DNA from: Sapria himalayana | Lineage: Eukaryota > Streptophyta > Magnoliopsida > Malpighiales > Rafflesiaceae | Length of the DNA stretch: 64,000 bases | Direction: 5' to 3' | NCBI GenBank assembly: GCA_029783825.1 | Contig: JAREIK010000524.1 | Span: forward strand, 131,587-195,586 | Part shown: positions 1 to 12,547 of the stretch, in pieces | How positions within the stretch are numbered: the first letter of the stretch is position 1 | Layout of the letters: each line of letters starts with the position of its first letter | Position numbers and translations under genes: made by a program | Notes under the pieces: model-generated | What the model saw: only the letters and a program-made list of their open reading frames with translations | Told to the model about the DNA's origin: nothing | The model's database searches: none

Positions 1-1850
1 CATCTTTTCCAGTGAAGCTTATTTTTCCCTTCTTTTTACCCCATAAAAAATTGGACATTTCATTTTCTATCTTATTTATAATAATTTTGGGTGGCTTAAT
101 TGCCATTAGAATATGAGCTAGTGAACTTTCTAACACATGTATGATCAATGTTATTCTCCCTGCCATACTTAGCATGTCCTCTTTCCAGCCTACAATCTTC
201 TATTTTATTTTCTCCACCAAGAAGGTTAAATATTCTTCTTTCACACTTCCTTCATATATCGGACATCCTAAATAAGTTATCGCACCTTTTACTTGTTTGA
301 AACCCGTAATTCTTTTAACTCTCTACGCAGAGATTTCAGAAGCTTTTTTCGTGATGATAAATTGACACTTGCTTTTATTTAACTTTTGCCCTGTTTCTTC
401 TTCTAATTTTTGCATGAGATTCATCAGGTTTTTCAAGGATCTGGTGCTGGCATTTGTGAAAATAATTACATCATCCGCATATGCCAAGCAACTCACCGTG
501 GGTGTATTTCTGGGCTGTTTGAAAGATAAAATGCTACCCATTCTTATTTTATTTTTAAAATTAACAATGAATGACTCTAAATATATATTAAATAATGAAG
601 GGGAAAGTGAATCTCCTTGCCTGAGACCCCAAAGTGGTTTAAATTATCCACATGTTCGTCCATTGATTAGAATCTTTACCCATAACTAGAAATACATCTA
701 TACATCAAATCTATCCAATACTCAGAAAACCTCATTTTTCTCACAATATAACATAATATATCCCACTCAACTCTATCAAAAGGTTTTGATAGATTGAGTT
801 TTAGAATTACATTATTTCCTCTTGCTCTTGCTCCTATTTCTCTTATCATTTCCGAAGCAAGGTTGATGTTTTCCATCATCAGCCTATTCTTTACAAAACC
901 TGCTTGTTCTACCGAAATTATATTTGGAAGGACTCGACTTAATCTATTTTATAGAATTTTTGCAAGAATCTTGTACACTGAGTTACATAAACTAATAGGT
1001 CTAAAATCTTCTCCTCTTTTCGGGTTCGTTTTTTTTGGAATTAATACAATATATGAATTTTCCCATGCTTTTGTGATTTCTGCACCCACAAATATCCAAG
1101 CAATTGCTTTAGTTAGATCTTTTTTAATGATAGACCAGCTGAGTTCGAAAAAGCCATTATTCCAACCATATGGTCCTAGGGGACTATCTTTATTGGCATC
1201 AAATACCACCTCTCTTACTTCTTCTTCTTTCGGTATTTCTTCTAGCATTTTATTATCTTCTACAGTAACTTTCTTCTCTATATTTTCTATTAGTGATTGG
1301 CTGTTACCTTTTGCGCAGCTTGAATCACATAAGTGACTTTTAAAGCAGAATTCTAATTCCTGTATTATTTCATCTTCCTTATCTATCCATGTCCCCTTAG
1401 TGCTATGTAACTCTTTTATTTTAAGCTTTTGATTTTTTTATTTTTGCCATTATGTTGATAAATTTTGTATTTTTATCACCTTCTTTTAACCATTTAATTA
1501 TGGATTTTTGCTTCCAGAAATCTTCTTCCATATGCATTTTTAATCTTAGTTCAGCCTTTGCTTTGCTAAGTTCCATCCTCAATATTCCATCCGAGCTTTT
1601 CTCATATTCTATTTCTAAAAGAGCGACTTTCTATTCTGCTTCTTGAATATTTTTAAATATGTTTCCAAAATTTTCCTTATTCCATTTTACTAGAGTAAAT
1701 TTTAAATTTCGTAATTTTTGTGCTAATATATGCATTGGATTACCCAACGACCTGATTTGCCCATTATTCCCTTACAATTATATCAAAATCCTTATGCAAT
1801 CCCCACATGTTTTGAAACTTGAAACCTTTATATCTAGTTTCGTTTTTTAA
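1..1850 (-). pseudogene. LINE copy 1 ORF2 linker and reverse transcriptase (partial, decayed)
   Basis: The region from about 1850 to 1260 encodes the helical endonuclease-RT linker in broken frames. RT blocks follow: the fingers motif LIPKK near 1030-1044 and RPISLCN near 982-1002, motif A at 756-801, and the catalytic box AYADD at 470-484. Motif A reads KLNLSKPFD where the family normally has KLDxSKAFD, so the first catalytic Asp is Asn (codon 793-795). Stops separate all three stretches. A YLGCPIYEG-like thumb segment continues toward the window start, which matches about 18900 in copy 2. Confidence 0.9.
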
Positions 1851-1919
1851 AGTGGTTAGCAGAATCGGGCTATGGTCGAGCAGGTCCTACTTAAATGTTT
1901 ACCCATTATTCCTCCGATC

Positions 1920-2525
1920 TTATCTACCCATTGTCGGATTATATAAGATACGATCTAATCTAGACCAGATTGCCCCTCTGGTCTTCCAGTTATTACTCCA
2001 TGTGAAGTCTGATCCTATATATTCTGCCTCCATAAGATTAGCCTTAGCAATAGCTTCATTGAAGTGAGCTATTGCTACCGGATCAGGTGATCTTCCCCCT
2101 TTTTTCTCTTTTATATTTCTAATAACATTAATGTCTCCCCCTATAATCCATGGGATATTATTTCTAGCTATCTTTTCCATTTCACTCCATAAGGGTTTCC
2201 TTCCTTCCTTCGTTTTATTTGCATATACTGCTGAGCATAATGTCTCTATGTGATTTTTAATTTTAAAATTTATTATATGTTTCGTTTCTGTCAATATTTC
2301 AATATCTACTAAGTTATGCCACATAACCCATAACTTGCTATTAGAATTAGAAAAAGCCTTATGAAAGCCTAGCATGAGTTTGTAATTTTCTAGGTCATTA
2401 TTTTTAACTAAAGGTTCTGCAAAAATTAAAATTTTAAGCTTATAAATTTTTACTAAGTTTTTAATTCTATTTACTGACGGGAAGTTTGCAATCCCCCTTA
2501 TATTCCAATACAAGCAATTATACAT
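1920..2525 (-). pseudogene. LINE copy 1 ORF2 N-terminus, APE-like endonuclease
   Basis: This is the start of ORF2 and the best preserved domain of copy 1, at 201 residues. The apurinic-type endonuclease nicks the target DNA to prime reverse transcription. Visible motifs are YWNIRG (residues 6-11), AEP (36-38), VYA (100-102), GGDINV with Asp131, FTWSN (174-178) and SRLDRIL (188-194). The final LLDHSPILL motif, bearing the catalytic His, survives just beyond the stop at about 1850-1890 but in a different frame. Met1 is chosen because the WNIRG motif lies, as usual, within ten residues of the ORF2 start. The frame break before the His motif makes this a pseudogene even though the upstream active-site residues look intact. 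Confidence 0.9.
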
Positions 2526-2639
2526 TTAAGAAAATCTAGCTTGCGCTCTAGTTATACATTTAGAGTTATACTTTGTGTTTATATTTTTATTTATATTTCT
2601 TGTCGGCTTGCTTGAACTCGGTGGGGCTGCATCACGTTT

Positions 2640-3134
2640 TTTAATATGCCAAATTTCTCCAATTCTTTTCTCATCTTCTTGATTTCCTGCAAGGCATTTT
2701 GCCTATTTTGCAATACCGACTGTGACATGTGCTGCACTTTCTGCCCTAAGTCATCGAGGGTCTGTGGGTTACCCTTCTCATTCCTCTTTCTCTCAGCAAG
2801 CCAGCTTTTTACTTCCAGCTCCTCTTCTAGAAGCAGATCATCTTCCTCCCAGTCATATTCAACATTATTTTATCTCTCAGCTGCACCTATACCTCCAATT
2901 CTCCTTCCTCTAAATGCTACCCTCTTCTTACCTTTCCAACTTTCTAGCCCTATCTCAGTCCCCTCTTCTATGCTATCTAGCCACTTTCTTATATCTTCTT
3001 TCTTATGTTTTTGATGCCTCCTATTATTTTTTCTCCTCTATTTCCTTGCAATCTATATCTTCACCTTCTATGAAGTTTTCCCCGTAACCACTTTTTTCTT
3101 TTAAGTCCTCTCTCCCCCTCTCCTCTGGCCCTTC
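2640..3134 (-). pseudogene. LINE copy 1 ORF1 C-terminal tail (decayed)
   Basis: Beyond the ORF1 stop, the minus strand still encodes a charged, helix-prone tail. It includes DIRKWLDSIEEGTE and, after further stops, a Glu-rich stretch ending in LQEIKKMRKELEKFGIL. It corresponds to the copy 2 segment at 21585-21953, which has IRKWLEETPMEFE and LLLEEEVEAKSE. The heptad-like Leu/Ile spacing near the end suggests a coiled coil, common in LINE ORF1 proteins for oligomerisation; that role is inferred. At least one stop (near 2875) and frame changes interrupt it. Confidence 0.7.
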
Positions 3135-3953
3135 TTACAGCCCATCTTTCAGCCTACTCTTATCCCCATACTCCTCTATATCTTCCCTTTTGCCGATACT
3201 TTTTAATGCTAATTCATCTACCTTCTCCGTCTCGTTCTTCTCATCCATCTTAATACTCTTCCTAACCCATTCTTCCTTCACTCTCCTAAGCTCTTTACCA
3301 TCTTTTATTCCCCTCCTAGTGTCCCTTATTATACAATGTTCTTGATCATGCCTAAGCTTCAAATAGTTAAGGCAGCAGGAAGGCATGGATTCTGGAACAA
3401 TGTCTTGCCGGAATCCTTCCTCAAGGTTACTGCCTATCCATATTCTATGTGGTGGAGGGATTTTTAAGTCAATCTCCACACAGATTCTTGCGACACTTGG
3501 CCTAGTAAGGCAGGCTGTCGCTTCATCCAGTAACCATGGCTTGCCCAAGCAAAGGGCTATGGACTGCAAGGCTTGCTTGTTGAAGAGATGTAGAGGAAGT
3601 TTAGGTAGAGAAAACCATACTAGATATTTCGAGGATTCTGCAAATGGAGAGATATTAGGCGCCCACTTGAACACCCTCATGGGATAGCCTGCTATGCACC
3701 ACGTACCTCGAATCCAAACTCTGAGAAAGTCATCTTCCTCCTTAAACTGTAACATTGTATGCTTTCCATCATAGTTTGCAATTTTAACCATTTGATGAAG
3801 CTTTAACGAAGTAACAAAGTCATATAATGCTTTGTAATCATGTCGGCCATGAGAGAATTTGCCTATGAGAGTAAGATTGAATGCATCAGCGAGCATTTTC
3901 AACTCCCTTGCCTCGAAGATAACCGCCGGCTCTCCGTTTTTTGCTTCAAACAT
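3135..3953 (-). pseudogene. LINE copy 1 ORF1, DUF4283 RNA-binding protein (decayed)
   Basis: The 272-residue open frame is the gag-like ORF1 of the LINE, expected to bind the element RNA in a ribonucleoprotein. A DUF4283 domain spans about residues 20-145, including the stretch from NLTLIGKFS to RVFKWAPNISPF and the WFSLPKLPLHLF segment. A zinc-knuckle remnant is at residues 193-207. Compared with copy 2, the second Cys is Tyr197 and the Gly before the His is Arg201, so zinc binding is probably lost. After residue 207 the protein becomes charged and low-complexity. Homology with copy 2 begins upstream of Met1 (FFPMFEAK against LLFPTFVAK), but a TAA lies six codons before Met1, so the true start has been lost. 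Confidence 0.88.
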
Positions 3954-4450
3954 CGGAAAGAATTGTGCGGTCCCTTAAGAAGATGAAGAGAATGCTATCT
4001 TCTCGAAGAGAGAATTTATTTTATCAATTTTCTCCTTCTAATCAAGGTTTTTTGCTCAAAAATGGAGGGTTTCTCATTGGAAGAGAGAATTCCAGAGAGT
4101 ACTTACTGAGTTTCTCCTTCGAAATCTATCTCTTTATATATCAATCTTTCTATCTATCTTTTTATCTATCTATTTATTTGCCTATCTATTTGTCGATCTA
4201 TCTATCTATCTATATGTCTTTCTATCTATTTATATATCTATTTATCTTTCTATCTATTTATCTCACTTTCTATTTGTCTATCAATTAGTGTTACAATCTT
4301 TCTTTCAATCTATCTATTAATCTATCTATCCAACTATATATCTATATGTAAACCTTTCTATCTATCTATTTGTCTATTTGTCTATTTATTTATCTATTTG
4401 TCTATGTGTCTATCAATCTCTCTATCTATCTATCTTTCTATTTGTCGATC

Positions 4451-4481
<31 letters not shown>

Positions 4482-4576
4482 TATTTATTTATTTATTTAA
4501 ATCTATATATTTAACTATCTATCTATCAATATGTCTTTCTATCAATCTATCTATCTATATATCAGTCTATCTATTT

Positions 4577-4618
<42 letters not shown>

Positions 4619-4747
4619 ATATGTGTCTATATATATATCAATCTATCTTTATATCTAACTATCTATTTGTCTATCGGTCTATCTATTTATTTGTCCATAT
4701 ATCTATCTATATTTTTATCTAATAATTTATCTATCTATCTATCTATA

Positions 4748-4751
<4 letters not shown>

Positions 4752-4800
<49 letters not shown>
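4752..4800. repeat. (TA)n tract
   Basis: A pure TA dinucleotide run of 49 bp inside array A. A similar 36-bp run lies at 4581-4616 and another at 5333-5368. They look like local slippage expansions of the TATC unit. Confidence 0.95.
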
Positions 4801-4802
<2 letters not shown>

Positions 4803-5330
4803 ATCTATCTATCTATCTCTTACTATCAATCTATATATCAAATTGTTTATCCAAATTTCTATCTATTTGCATAACCATCTATCTATCAATCTAAATATCT
4901 ATCTATCTGGATGTCTGTCTAGTTGTCTATCTTTTTGTCAATCTTTTTATCTATCTATCTATCTATCATTATATCTATCTATCTATCGATTTAAGTATCT
5001 ATATATTTGTATATCTATCTATCTAGCTATCTATTTATCTAAATATATTTGTCTATCTATCTATTTTTCTATATATTTTTTATCTATCTTTATATCTATC
5101 TATGTATATATCTGTCTATCTATCTATTTATCAATCTGTCTTTCTATCTATCTATTTGTCTGTCTATCAATATTTTTATCAATTTGTATATCAATCTACC
5201 TTTTAGTCTATCTTTCAATCTATCTTTCTATTTGTCTATTTATGTTTATATCTATCTATCTATCCATCTATCTCTCTATTTATCTATCTACATATCTATT
5301 TGTCAATCTATCTCTCTATAATCTGTTTAT

Positions 5331-5370
<40 letters not shown>

Positions 5371-7380
5371 ATCAATCTATCTATCTTTCTATTTATCAAT
5401 CTATCTATTAGTCTATGATCTATCTATTTATCTATCAATCTTCTATCAATCAATCCATTGATCTATCTATCTATGTATCTAAATTTTTATCTATCTATCA
5501 GTCAAATAATATATATATATCTATCTATCTATCAAACTATCTTTCTGCCATTCTATTTGTTTATTTATTTGTATTTCTATCTATTTATCTATCAATCTAT
5601 CAATTTAACTAACTATCTATCTATATATTAGTCTATCTATCAGTCTATATATCTGCCAATCTAATTTTCTATCAATCCATCTATCTATTTATCTTTCAAT
5701 CAATCAATCATCTATCTATGTATCTATCAATCAATCAATCAATCTATATATGTATATGTATATCTATTTATCCATCTATTTGTCTAATAATCTATCTATC
5801 TATCTATTTGTTTATCTATCTGTGTACATATCTTTCTATCAATCTTTCTCTCTATTTGTCTACATATCTATCTATCTATCTATTTGTATATATATCTATA
5901 TATCTAATTTCCTATCTTTCTCTCTTACTATTTTTTATTTATCTGTCTATCTACCTATCTGTCTATCTTTCTTTCTATTTATATATCTATCTATCCATAT
6001 AATAATATATCTATCTATCTATTTATCTATTTATTTTTCTATCTATTTATCTATATATCTATCTATCTATCTAGATGTCTATCTATTTGTTTATCTATCT
6101 ATCTATTAATCTATTTAATAATCTATATATTTGTCATCTATGAATCATTCTATCAATCTTTTTATAATTCTTTATTTCAATTTGTCTATTAATCAATATA
6201 ACTATGTATCTATCAATCTTTCTATCTATCAATTATCTATTTTTATATCTTTATATCTTTCTATCTATTTATCTATTTTTCTATCCATCTATCTTTCTAT
6301 CTATTTATTTGTCTATCTATTTGTCTATCTATTTGTCTATATATCTATATATCTATCTATCTATCTATTTTTCTATTTATATATATCTATCTCTCTATCT
6401 ATCTATCTATTTTTATGTCAATATATCTGTCTATCTATATGTCTAATAATATGTCTATTAAACTATCTATCCAACTGTCTATCTATCTATCTATCTGTAA
6501 ATCAATCTGTCTATATGTCTGTCTATCTATTTATCTATCTTCTTTTCTTTCAATTTGTATATCTATTTATCTATATATATGTTTTTCTGTCTAGCTTTCT
6601 ATCTATATATATAACTATCTATTTATTGATTGATCTATCTATATATTTGTCTATCAATCTATCTTTCAATATGTCTATCAATCTATCTATAAATTTATCT
6701 ATCAATCTGACTATCACTATATCTATCAGCCTGTCTTTCAATTCGTGTATCAATATGTCTATTACTTTGTCTATCAATCTGTCTATAAATCTATATATCA
6801 ATCTATCAATCTATTAGTCTATCTATATTAATATCCATCTGACTTTTTGTTTATCTATATATATATTTGGCTATCTATTTGACTATCAATTTGTCTATCT
6901 TTTTGACTATCTATTTGTCTAGCTATATGTCTGTCTATCTATTTATCTATTTATCTAAATATTTGTCTATATATCTATCTATCTATCTAACTTTATATTT
7001 GTCTATTTGTCTATTTGTTTGTTTGTCTGTCTATGTATTTATGTATCTGTTTGTATGTCTGTCTATTTGTCTATCTATCTATAGGTCGGTTTGTTTGTCT
7101 GTCTATATGTTTGTTAGTCGGTATGTCTATCTGTATAGTTGTCTATCAGTCAGTCATTTTGTCTATCTATCTATCCTTCTACTCATCTATCTATCTTTCA
7201 ATCTGCCGAACTATCAGTATACGTGACTATCTATCTACCTAACTATCAGTCTTCTTGACTTTTTGTTTACCTGTCTGACTGTCTGTATATCTATCTGTAT
7301 GAGTAACTCTCTTTCTATCTATTTGTATGTTTGCATATCTTTCTATCTATCTTTCTATTTGTCTTTTTGTCTATCTATAT

Positions 7381-7914
7381 GTTAGAATATCTATTAGTCA
7401 ATCTATCTGATAGTTTATTAGTGTGATAGTCTAACAGTCTATCAGTCTATTTGTATGTCTAGATGTTAGTATGTCAGTATGTTAGTCTATTAGTTTGACA
7501 AACATTTAGTCTGTCTATATGTTTATCTGTCTATGTGTCTATGTATCTATCTGTGTATTTATCTATCTCTCTATCTTTCAATATCTATATATCTCTATTT
7601 ATCTATCTCTCTATCTCTCTATCTTTCTATTTCACTATCTCTTTATCTCTATATCTTTTTATCTTGCAATATCACTATCTCTTTATCTCTTTTACTCTCT
7701 ATCAATCTATTTCATTATCTTTCTATCTTTCTGTCTTGCTTTTCCTCTATCTCCATATCACTCTAATCTATATCTCTTTATTTCTATATCTTTCTATCTC
7801 TATATATCTTTATATCTTTATATGTTTATTTCTTATCTATTTATCTCTCTATCTTTATATCTCTCTAGCTCTAAATCTCACTATTTTTATATCTTTCTAT
7901 ATATATATATCATT

Positions 7915-8011
<97 letters not shown>

Positions 8012-8085
8012 ATCTCTCTACCACTCTAAATTACTATTTCACTATCTAACAACATACATATCTACATAGCTACCTACCTACCTAG
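7381..8085 (+). repeat. Higher-order satellite unit, copy 1
   Basis: Three variant blocks follow each other. A TTAGTC/CAGTC-rich block runs about 7381-7512. A TATCTC-rich block at about 7565-8040 includes a 57-bp (TA)n tract (7921-7977) running into (TC)n (7978-8001). An ACCTACCTACCTAG block sits near 8066-8085. A CTTGACT/CTGACT-rich block precedes them at about 7190-7290. The same order recurs downstream. Confidence 0.7.
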
Positions 8086-8284
8086 TTGTATGTGTATCTA
8101 TCTATATGTCTACCTACATATCTATCTATCTATCTATTTATCTATCTTTCTATTTCTATATTTGGCTTTCTATTTATCTGTCTTTGTGTCTCTCTATCTC
8201 TATGTATGTCTCTCTTTCTCTCTAACTATCTCTCTATATGTCTTTCTAACTCTCTAATTGTATTTCTATATATTTGTCTATCTC

Positions 8285-8398
8285 TTTATCTATCTCTCTA
8301 ACTATAAGTCTATCTATCTATATACTTATATGTCTATCTCTCTATCTATCTCTATAACTATAAGTCTAGCTATCTATATACTTATATGTCTATCTATC
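8285..8398 (+). repeat. 56-bp tandem duplication inside array A
   Basis: The segment with AACTATAAGTCTA and TATATACTTATATGTC occurs twice, at 8300 and 8356, an offset of 56 bp with few differences. It is a unit much longer than the base tetramer. Confidence 0.75.
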
Positions 8399-9343
8399 TA
8401 TCTATCTATATGTCTATCTGTCTGTTTATCTATCTATCTATCTATTTATATCTCTAACTATTTATCTTTCTATTTGTCTGAGTCTATTTATCTATCTATC
8501 TATCTATTTGTTTATCTACCTTTCAGCCTATTTATCTATCTATCTATCTATTATCTATCTCTAATCATGTCCTTCTATTTATCTATATATCCATATATCT
8601 ATCTATTTGTCTAACTATTTATTTATCTATCTATGTGTTTATTTGTCTATTTTTCTTTCTGTCTTTCTATCTTTATATCAATCTATATATGTGTCTATAT
8701 GTCTATCTGTATATCAATCTTTCTTTTTATCTATCTATCTATCAATGTATCTAATTATATATCTGTCAATCTGTCTATTTATCTATCTTTTTTATCTTTC
8801 TATCTATCTATTAAGTATATCTATCTATAAATCTATCTATCTGTGTATATGTTTATGTGTTTATTTGTCTATCAATCTATATGTCTCTCTGTCTATCTAT
8901 CAAACTATATATTTGTCTATATATCTATTTTTCTATCTATATATCTTTATATTTATCTATTTTTTTTATTTATCTATTTGTCTATCATTATTTTTGTTTA
9001 TATGTCTATATGTATATATGCATATCTACATATCTCAATATCTATCTATATGTCTATATATATATATATATGTCTGTATGTCTATCTATATATATTTCAT
9101 TTATCTATCTTTTTCTCTGTCTATATGTCTATATGTCTATCTATATATATTTTATAATCTATCTATTTATCTATCTATTTTTTTCGGTCTATTTGTATAT
9201 ATGTTTATTTATCTATCTATCTATCTATATGTTTAACTGGCTATCTGTCTTTCTAATATTTGACTATCTTTATATCTATCTATTTGTCATTTGTTTATTT
9301 GTCTTTTTGTCAATCCGTCTATCTATATATCTCTCTATCTATT

Positions 9344-9390
<47 letters not shown>

Positions 9391-9924
9391 GTATCTACCT
9401 ATCTGTATATCTGTCTATATTTCAATCTATCTATCTATCTATTGATATATCTATATTCTGATTTTTTAATATGTCTATCTGTCTATATGTCTATCTATTT
9501 ATCCATCTATCTATGTATTTTTCCATTTATGTATCTATCTATCTATCTATTTGTCTATCTATCTATCTTTTTGTGTATCTTCTTAACTATCTATATATCT
9601 ATCTATCTTTCTGTCTATCAATGTATTTATCAATCTATCAATTTATAAATCTATGTATTTGTATATCTTTCTATTTGTCTATCTATCTAGCTATCACACT
9701 TTATAAATTCATTTATGTCTAACTATCTATCTGTGCTCTATCCATTAGTCTATTAGTCATCAGTCTATCTATCTATTTATATATAAATTCTATTTGTCAA
9801 TCTTTCTATCTCTTTATCTATCTATATACCTATCTATTTATATCTATATCTGTATATCTGCATTTTTGTCTATATATCTATCTATTTGTCTATCTGCTTA
9901 TCTGCCTAAATATGTATGTATCTT

Positions 9925-10206
9925 TCTTTCTATATTTGTATGTCTTTTGATCAATATGTCTAAATATATATTCTATCTATTTATTAATCTATTTATTTGT
10001 CTATCTATCTATCTGCCTATTTATCTATCTATCTTTTTGTCTATCTTTCTAACTATCTATTTATATTTATATATATATTCTTTCTATATTTGTATGTCTT
10101 TTGATCAATATGTCTAAATATATATTCTATCTATTTATTAATCTATTTATTTGTCTATCTATCTATCTGCCTATTTATCTATCTATCTTTTTGTCTATCT
10201 TTCTAA

Positions 10207-10220
<14 letters not shown>
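9925..10220 (+). repeat. Near-identical 154-bp tandem duplication
   Basis: The segment starting TCTTTCTATATTTGTATG at 9925 is repeated at 10079. About 142 bp, including the distinctive TTTTGATCAATATGTC, appears identical in both copies before they diverge at a TA tract near 10067 and 10221. Identity over such degenerate surroundings indicates a recent duplication. Confidence 0.93.
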
Positions 10221-10246
<26 letters not shown>

Positions 10247-10449
10247 AGCTATCTATCTATATTTCTATATGTTAATCTCTCTATCTCTTTATCTCTCTAT
10301 CTATCTTTTCGAAAATCTTCTATTTGTATACATGTTTATCTTTTTATCTATCTATCTAAATGTCTATCTATCTATATATCTGTCTATCTATCTAACTGTC
10401 TATTTGTGTTTCTATCTATCTGTGTTATATGTCTGTATGTCTATCTATC

Positions 10450-10725
10450 TGCCTTTCAGTCTGTTAGTATGTCAGTTTGGTTGTCTATTAGTTTGCATGT
10501 CTATTAGATTATTAATTTTTTAGTCTATCTGTCTATCTATCTATCTTTCATTCTATCTATCTTTTTGTCTGTCTATTTTTATATGTGTCTATCTATCTTT
10601 CCCTCAATCTTTCTATCTATTTCTCTCTCTGTCTATATATCTATTTATCTATCTCTCTATATCTATTTTCCCCTCTCTTTATCTTTCTACCTACTAACGT
10701 ACCTACCTAGATACCTATCTACCTT
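10450..10725 (+). repeat. Higher-order satellite unit, copy 2 (short)
   Basis: A TTAGTATGTCAG-type block (about 10455-10530) is followed by a TCTC-rich block (about 10600-10690) and by CTACCTACTAACGTACCTACC (10687-10725). The order matches copy 1, but the TCTC block is shorter and lacks the TA/TC compound tract. Confidence 0.6.
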
Positions 10726-11031
10726 TCTATCTATCTATCAATCAATTTGTCAACCAATCTATTAGTATACCTACTATCTATCTATCTATTTCCCTATCTC
10801 TCTATCTATCTTTTTATCTCTGTCTCTCTGTATATATTTATGTATATCTATCTATCTATCAATCAATTTGATTATTTGTCTATTTGTCAACCTATATGTC
10901 TATCTATATGTCTGTCTATCTATCTATCATTTTATAAATATATCTATCTATTTATCTTCCTATCTATCTAATTATATATCTATTTGTCTACAATCTTTCT
11001 ATTTGTCTATCAATTTGACTTAAATTAATCA

Positions 11032-11083
<52 letters not shown>

Positions 11084-11239
11084 ATCTATCTATATGTCAG
11101 TCTATCTATTTTCTATATGCCTATTTGTTTGTGAATCTATCTTTCTATGTTTCTATCTACCTATCTATCAGTTAGTAGGAGAGTTAGTCTATCTATCAGT
11201 TTGTCTTTGTCTATCCATTTGTTTGTTTATCTTTCTATC

Positions 11240-11878
11240 TTTCTGCTTGACTATATGTATGCTTGACTATCTATCTTTCTGACTTTGTCTGCTTGACTAT
11301 TTGTCTACCTAACTATCTATCTGCTTGGGTGTTGATCTAGCTATTTGTCTATTTGTTAGTCAATCTTTCTGTGTGTCTGTTTGTCTATTTTTCTATTTAT
11401 CTTTCTATTTATCTTTCTATCTATCTTTTTGTCTGTATATTAGTTTATCTATTATTCTATATGTCTATTTTTCAGTCTATTAGTATAATTGTTAGCTAGT
11501 CTATTAATTCTTAGTCTGTTAGTCTATTAGTTTGTCAGTGTACCAGTCAGTCAATCAATTAGTTAGTCTATCAGTCAATTAGTCAGTTAGTCATTTAGCC
11601 TGTCTATCTATCTATCTATCTATCAATGTGTCTATCTATCTATTCATCTATATGTCTATCTTTCTATCTCTATATTTCTCCATCTCTATATCTCTTTATC
11701 TGACTATCTATCTATCTCTCTATATCTCTATCTTTATTTCTTTTTATCTCATTATCTATCTATCTACAATCTCTCAATCTCTTTATCTCTTTATCTCCAT
11801 TTCTCTTTATCTAAATATTTCACTTTCTTTTTGCCTCTATCTATCTATCACTTTATCTTTCAATCTCTCTATCTCCCT

Positions 11879-11922
<44 letters not shown>

Positions 11923-12100
11923 CTCTCTCTCTCTATATATATCTTTATCACTCCATCTCCTTGTCCATCTCTCAATCTCTCAATCTATTAATCTCTCTAA
12001 ATCTTTATATCTCTATCTCATTTCTCTCAATCTTATAACCTCACTATCTCTCAATCTTTATACCTACCTAGCTATCCACCTATCTTTCTATCTACCTACA
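11240..12100 (+). repeat. Higher-order satellite unit, copy 3
   Basis: All four blocks are present in order: GCTTGACT-rich (about 11240-11330), TTAGTC/CAGTC-rich (11440-11600), TATCTC-rich (11655-12055) and ACCTACCTAGC (12060-12100). The TATCTC block again holds a (TA)n tract (11881-11918) running into (TC)n, as in copy 1. Confidence 0.7.
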
Positions 12101-12547
12101 TACCTATAAATCTATCTATCTATCTTTCTGTCATCTCTATTTATCACTTTTCCTGTCTCTCTATCTATCCTCTATCTCTATGTCTGTATTTTTAATCTAT
12201 CCTTCTATCCCTCTATCTTTCAATCTATCTATCTAACTAACTAACTATCTGTCTATTTATCTATATATCTCTCTATCTATCTGTCTATTTGTTTATCTGT
12301 CAATCTATCTATTTGTTTATCTATCTAATAGTTATCTATCTATCAGTCTATATAATTATGTATCTATCTATTTGTCTATCTGAGTATCTATCTATTTGTT
12401 TATCTGAGTATCTATCTATTTGTCTATTTTAGTATCTATCTATTTGTCTATCTATCTATCTATCAATCTATCAGTCTATTTATCTATCTTTTTATCTGTC
12501 TACTATCTATCAATCTATCTATTTATCTTATTATTTCTTTATATTTT

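Larger units (their letters stand above)
1..4128 (-). mobile_element. LINE (plant L1-clade) copy 1, 3' part outside the window
   Basis: Reading from 4128 down, the minus strand carries in order a short 5' leader, ORF1 (DUF4283 plus degenerate knuckle), an APE-type endonuclease and reverse transcriptase, the order expected for a plant non-LTR retrotransposon. The 5' end abuts the TCTA array at about 4125. The window start falls just after RT; by comparison with copy 2 it matches about position 18900, so zf-RVT and RNase H lie outside. ORF1, the linker and RT all carry stops or frameshifts, so the copy is dead. The translations are clearly related to copy 2 in every domain but well diverged, which points to an old sibling insertion and not a recent duplication. 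Confidence 0.93.

Noticed and set aside
369..1336. Plus-strand open frames over LINE copy 1
   Set aside because: They lie antisense to recognisable RT motifs and have no domain of their own.
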